From Tubulanus polymorphus (taxonomy: Eukaryota > Nemertea > Palaeonemertea > Tubulaniformes > Tubulanidae): a stretch of 64,000 bases of DNA. Both the position numbers and the translations under genes were made by a program. The notes beneath the pieces were generated by a model. The model was not told the DNA's origin. It did not search any database and was given only the letters and a program-made list of their open reading frames with translations. The DNA is taken from contig NC_134028.1 of the NCBI RefSeq assembly GCF_964204645.1, positions 12,935,001 to 12,999,000 on the forward strand, read 5' to 3'. The first letter of the stretch is position 1. Every line of letters begins with the position of its first letter. Positions 60,137-64,000 of the stretch are shown piece after piece.

Positions 60137-60499
60137 ATGAGTGATGATTTTAAGAAGAAGCCTAGATCCGAAAAAACAAATTAAATGGGCTAGGGAGTTG
60201 GGTAAAAGATCTTCTGAGTTAAAAAAGCTAAGAAAAAGAAATTAACTGATATAAATGAACCACAGAAATTATCTGATATTGATTCGAATGATAATCCATC
60301 TAATTCTTCTAATACTGGAAGTTATAATAGATTATATATTACAATTGGATTAGTAACAGTTATTATATTCTCCGGCGTAATATATAAATATAAGTATAAA
60401 TCTAATAATAATGATTCCCATGATAAACCTATTATACCAGAAAATAAGTCAAATGATAAAACCATTGAAAATAAAACAAGATTATTATTAATGGATTAA
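60137..60499 (+). pseudogene. Small basic single-TM protein, broken (copy D)
   Basis: Homolog of 17305-17688 with indels in the lysine-rich N-terminus. The transmembrane stretch and the final L-L-L-M-D remain recognisable. Confidence 0.6.
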
Positions 60500-60505
60500 A
60501 AGAAG

Positions 60506-61594
60506 ATGAAAAAAGAACAATATTTAAGAGATTTATATTATAACCCAGAGAGTGAAGTATCATATTCTAGTGTTACACAATTATGGGATAAAATTAAATC
60601 TGATTAAGAAAATATAAAATATAGTGAATTAAGATTATGATTACAAAATCAACATATCAAATCCATAAGAAAATGGATAAGAATTATTTAACAAGAAAAG
60701 TAATGGTTTCATATATTGATCAACAATGGCAAGCAGATTTGATTGAAATGAAGAACTTAGAGGAATACAACAAAGGATATTTCTGGATATTAAATGTTAT
60801 AGATATATTCAGTAGATACGCATGGTCAATTCCAATCAAAAATAAAACTGGTATAGAAGTTACTAATGCTTTTAAAAATATATTTAAAGAAATTATTCTA
60901 GGTAAGATACAATTCGATGAAGGTAAGGAATTTTATAATAAACATTTTGAAAAATTATTATCTGATAACGATGTAGAATATTTTTCAACACATTCAGATA
61001 AAAAAGCATCTATCATAGAAAGGTTTAATAAAACATTGAAATCTAGAATGTGGGAATATTTTACCGCCAATGAAATATTTTACCGCCAAATATATCGATG
61101 TGTTAAATGATTTAGTGAAAGGTTCTAATAATTCTAAACATTCAAGTATTGGTATGAAACCTATACAAGCTAGAAAAGAAGATAATTCAGAAATAGTTTG
61201 GAATGATTTATATGGAGCGTTTGTTACACATGATTTTGGAGAACATAAATTTAAGATAGGACAACATGTAAGAATATCTAAATAACGAAAAACATTTTAC
61301 AAAGGTTATACTCCAAATTTTACTGAAGAAATATGTAAGATTAAAAAGATAATACTTACTAAACCTCTTGTTTATAAATTAGTAGATTTCAAAGATGAAG
61401 AAATATTAGGTTATTTCTATGAACAAGAATTATCACTTGTACCAAATCCAGATGATATAGAATACAAAACAGAAAAAGTATTAAAAACAAAAACTCTTAA
61501 AGGAAAAAAGTATTCTTTGGTGAAATATAAAGGGTATGATGATAAATTTAATGAATGGATTTTATCTAGTAAAATTAAAAGAATAAATGAATAA
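60506..61594 (+). pseudogene. Polinton integrase, broken (copy D)
   Basis: Homolog of 17692-18780. Stops at about 60604 and 60637, a direct duplication (ATTTTACCGCCAA, near 61060-61090) that shifts the frame, and a TAA near 61282. The catalytic core block 60637-61075 retains both Asp and the Glu. The C-terminal chromodomain is readable in part. Confidence 0.8.
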
Positions 61595-62197
61595 AGATTT
61601 ATTTATATTTGAACCACATAATATGTTAGTTACTGGAGTAACCAACTGTGGTAAAACACACTTTATATTAGATTTATTAGAAACTATTTATAAGAATCAT
61701 TTTGATAATATAATATTATTCTGTCCTACTTATGAAATGAATAAAACATATAATAGAGATATAGTTAAGATGAAAAAGTTTATTATATTAAATCCTAAAA
61801 CAGTAAAAGAAAATTTAGATAATTGTATAAAAATAGCAATTGATACTTATTAAGGATCAAATACATTATTCATTGTAGATGATTGCGCAAATTTACATGA
61901 TTCAAAAGTTAGAGAAAGTGGTTATGTTATCTAGCTTTCTCTGGGAGACATGTTCGGATAACAACATGGGTTTTAAATCAAAAATATAATTCAATTGTGA
62001 AAGATTTTAGGGAGAATATAAGATTTTTAGTTTTATTTTACAATAAAGATAGAAAATCAATGCAACAATCATTGGAAGAAAATCAAATTATACCTACTGA
62101 CTTATATGATGAATATATGAATAAATTAAAAAGTAATAAAGGTTCAAAATTATTACTGAGACTTCAATTTCCTTATGAATATAAATTTAGAAAATAA
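61587..62197 (+). pseudogene. Packaging ATPase with internal stop (copy D)
   Basis: Walker A G-V-T-N-C-G-K-T intact. The TAA at 61851-61853 is at the same codon as in copy B (7704-7706), and both share the K-M-K-K-F variant upstream. After it Walker B is readable, then a one-base loss near 61920. The C-terminus is normal. Confidence 0.8.
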
Positions 62198-62213
62198 CTA
62201 TTTATATGTCTAA

Positions 62214-62690
62214 GTACTAGACGTATGAGTAAGAAACCAAGATTCTTGCTAAGAAAGTAAGAATTCTTGGATTCTTACTCATACGTCTAGTATATAGATA
62301 TATAAATTAGTTTTTATAAAAATTATAAATATAAATTATTAAATGAAATATATAATAATGAATAAATTATATATTAAAACTATGTTTATAATTTATGTTT
62401 ACACAGGGGTACAAATATATATATGTATTTTAAATTTATAATAATTACAAATGTAAATTATTAAATGAAATATATAAAAATGAATAAATTATATGTTTTC
62501 ACTCAATAGAAATAAAAATAGATTATGTTATAACTATTTCTATACTTCAATTAGTAATTTATATTTTTAATTTTTATAAAAACTAATTTATATATGTATG
62601 TACTAGACATATGAGTAAGAAAGTAAAAATTCTTACTTTCTTTGATTCTTGGATTTTTACGTACGTTTAGTACATAGATATATAAATTAG
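62214..62690. repeat. Nested hairpins at the convergent junction of copy D
   Basis: Hairpin 1, 62215-62292: arms TACTAGACGTATGAGTAAGAA and complement. Hairpin 2, about 62590-62686: TGTACTAGACATATGAGTAAG type, imperfect. Between them is a longer inverted repeat (TATATAAATTAGTTTTTATA near 62296 and its complement near 62575) and two direct repeats with AAATTATTAAATGAAATATA. No gene. Confidence 0.75.
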
Positions 62691-62723
62691 TTTTATAATA
62701 ATTATTCTAATAAATTTATAAAA

Positions 62724-63420
62724 TCATCTTGGTTTATATCTATCTAATTCATAATAATACTTAGGTAGATTTATTACTTTTAGTTGAGCCATCAGATAAT
62801 AATAATTAGTATGTATCTTACCTTCTTTTCTTAATTTTTCAAAGTATTCATCAAAATAGAAATCAAAATGATATCCAAAATTTTTTGTTAGATAACTTAA
62901 ATCTATTTTTCTCGAATATAATAATTTATATATTTGTTTAGGATTATCTTCTGCATAAGCTAATAATTCATCAAATAACAACTTATAGAATATATAATAT
63001 TGTTTAGTTTTAGGATCAAAATATTTGATATATTTCTTTGGGTTATTTAACAATGGTATCATACTTTCATTTTTATAAACATTAATAAGATGTAATTTTG
63101 ATTTATAATAACTATTTTCATCAACAGGTTCAATTTTCTTATTACAATATTGACACGTTTTATTTCTTTTTATTTCTTCTAATTTCTTTTCATGTTCTTC
63201 TAACTCCCTTTCATTTTCTATGCTTAGAAAAATTACTTTTAGAAATATCTTAATTACAAACATTACAATGTTTTTTAGAATCATCAATTGTTTCATTATC
63301 ATTAGTTCCAATTGTATCAACATTATCCGTTATATTATCTATGGTATCATTAGTTTCAATTGTATTAACATTGATTTCTTTATCAGCTTTGATTCTTTCA
63401 TATAACTTACCTTCATCCAT
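62724..63420 (-). pseudogene. Zinc-finger protein unlike the copy C one (copy D)
   Basis: ATG at 63420 after an early-type motif (TAATAAAAAATTCTATAATAA). N-terminal Thr/Asp/Asn-rich repeats, then C-x2-C near 63250 with a TAA inside the finger and a frame change near 63200. The rest (to 62724) is open, with a second finger (C-Q-Y-C-N-K-K...H near residues 50-75 of that frame) and a Tyr/Lys-rich C-terminus (Y-Y-E-L-D-R-Y). It sits where copies B and C have the VIPSTS protein but is not homologous beyond the finger theme. Confidence 0.6.
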
Positions 63421-63452
63421 TTATTATAGAATTTTTTATTAAAACTGAAATT

Positions 63453-64000
63453 TTAATATATAACACTATTGAATTGAGAATTTATGATATTTAATTGCGC
63501 GTCAGATATAATATAAATGTGCATTTTGAAATTTTTGATTCCTTTTTTCTTTTTCATGAATAATTGTATTCCATCTTTTGTATTTTGTAATTTTTTACCA
63601 GAACCATGTAATGAATTATCCTCTGTTGTTCTAAAATCTAACCATAATGCGTATTTATTACCGGTATAATAATCAATTTGGTTAATATTACAATTTTCAG
63701 ATGATTTTACTTTTTCATTCATAAAATGTTTTCTAATTTCTGGCCACTGATCAATCATTCTCATTCCTTGGCAAAATATTCTATTTGCTATGCCTTCGAT
63801 AGTTATTTCTACTTTTGTTATTTCCGGATTATAATAATTATCAACATTTATTGCGCCATTAGAATATGTTGCAATTGTAAAAAATATTAATATACCTTTA
63901 ATAGATCTTCTTGGGAAATTGATATTCTCATTAATTATTTCATCACTTGCATTAATAGTTACAGTTTTAAATTTATCAATATAATCATATAATAATGAAA
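63453..64000 (-). CDS. MCP: Major capsid protein, partial (copy D)
   Basis: C-terminal about 180 residues of a capsid protein about 90% identical to 20552-21799, open through to the window edge, so the N-terminal half is outside. Contains the R-R-S-I-K-G-I-L-I-F-F block absent from copy B and the terminal I-S-D-A-Q-L-N-I-I-N-S-Q. If the rest is intact, this is the one sound gene seen in copy D. Confidence 0.8.
   Translation of the reverse strand, partial: SLLYDYIDKFKTVTINASDEIINENINFPRRSIKGILIFFTIATYSNGAINVDNYYNPEITKVEITIEGIANRIFCQGMRMIDQWPEIRKHFMNEKVKSSENCNINQIDYYTGNKYALWLDFRTTEDNSLHGSGKKLQNTKDGIQLFMKKKKGIKNFKMHIYIISDAQLNIINSQFNSVIY

Larger units (their letters stand above)
58340..64000. 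mobile_element. Polinton copy D, left arm and start of right arm (truncated by window)
   Basis: Begins AGTAATATGG after TACGAC (candidate target hexamer, unverifiable here). Gene order as in copy C: HNH, membrane proteins, integrase and ATPase rightward, then a leftward zinc-finger gene and the capsid gene. The left-arm genes carry many stops and shifts, whereas the capsid segment is open to the window edge. Confidence 0.9.

Overview
The window is about 64 kb of AT-rich DNA from a eukaryote, most likely an invertebrate animal. Reasons: a split transposase with GT-AG introns, a CR1/L2-type LINE, an LTR retrotransposon, hAT and foldback DNA transposons, and several Polinton/Maverick (adintovirus-like) elements. 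The phylum cannot be told from the sequence. I found no ordinary host housekeeping gene, rRNA or convincing tRNA gene. The window is a nest of mobile elements inserted into one another, and several target sites can be fixed to the base.

Left third (1-33237). Copy A, the end of a Polinton (1-940), abuts the third codon of the capsid gene of a second, decayed Polinton, copy B (941-8533). Copy B lies in a foldback-type repeat (8534-9690) whose uninterrupted relative is at about 46371. A LINE on the minus strand (10478-13439 and 30749-32660) is split inside its endonuclease by the nearly complete Polinton C (13440-30748, 17.3 kb). Polinton C has 6-bp target duplications (ATTATA) and about 440-bp terminal inverted repeats. 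Its left arm reads rightward: HNH nuclease, two small membrane proteins, chromodomain integrase, packaging ATPase. Its right arm reads leftward: zinc-finger protein, major capsid protein, several virion-type membrane proteins, a penton-like minor capsid gene and a protein-primed DNA polymerase B. The two arms converge on a small repeat region near 19.4-19.5 kb.

Middle (33238-57451). After dispersed and hairpin repeats comes a spliced, transposase-like gene (DUF7869-type, 34698-57451). It is broken twice. A 15.2-kb Ty3/gypsy-like retrotransposon (35774-50932, TSD ACGG) sits in one codon boundary. A 5.06-kb ZMYM1-like hAT element (51159-56215, TSD CATTG) sits further on. The retrotransposon has unusual leader ORFs, gag and protease, but no reverse transcriptase or integrase that I can see; about 5.8 kb of foldback DNA occupies its pol region.

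Right end (57452-64000). A fourth Polinton, copy D, starts at 58340 with a different terminal palindrome. It runs out of the window inside its capsid gene; its left-arm genes are decayed.

The most interesting signals are: (1) every visible Polinton end is a long palindrome AGTAATA...TATTACT; (2) Polinton genes carry two distinct upstream motifs that look like early and late viral promoters; (3) in-phase slippery heptamers lie at the breaks in two Polinton C genes; (4) copies B and D share the same stop codon in the packaging ATPase; (5) a small ORF fuses the polymerase N-terminus to an HNH tail in two copies; (6) the retrotransposon leader encodes a protein with three PLDLS motifs and carries an array of hairpins with tRNA T-arm geometry.
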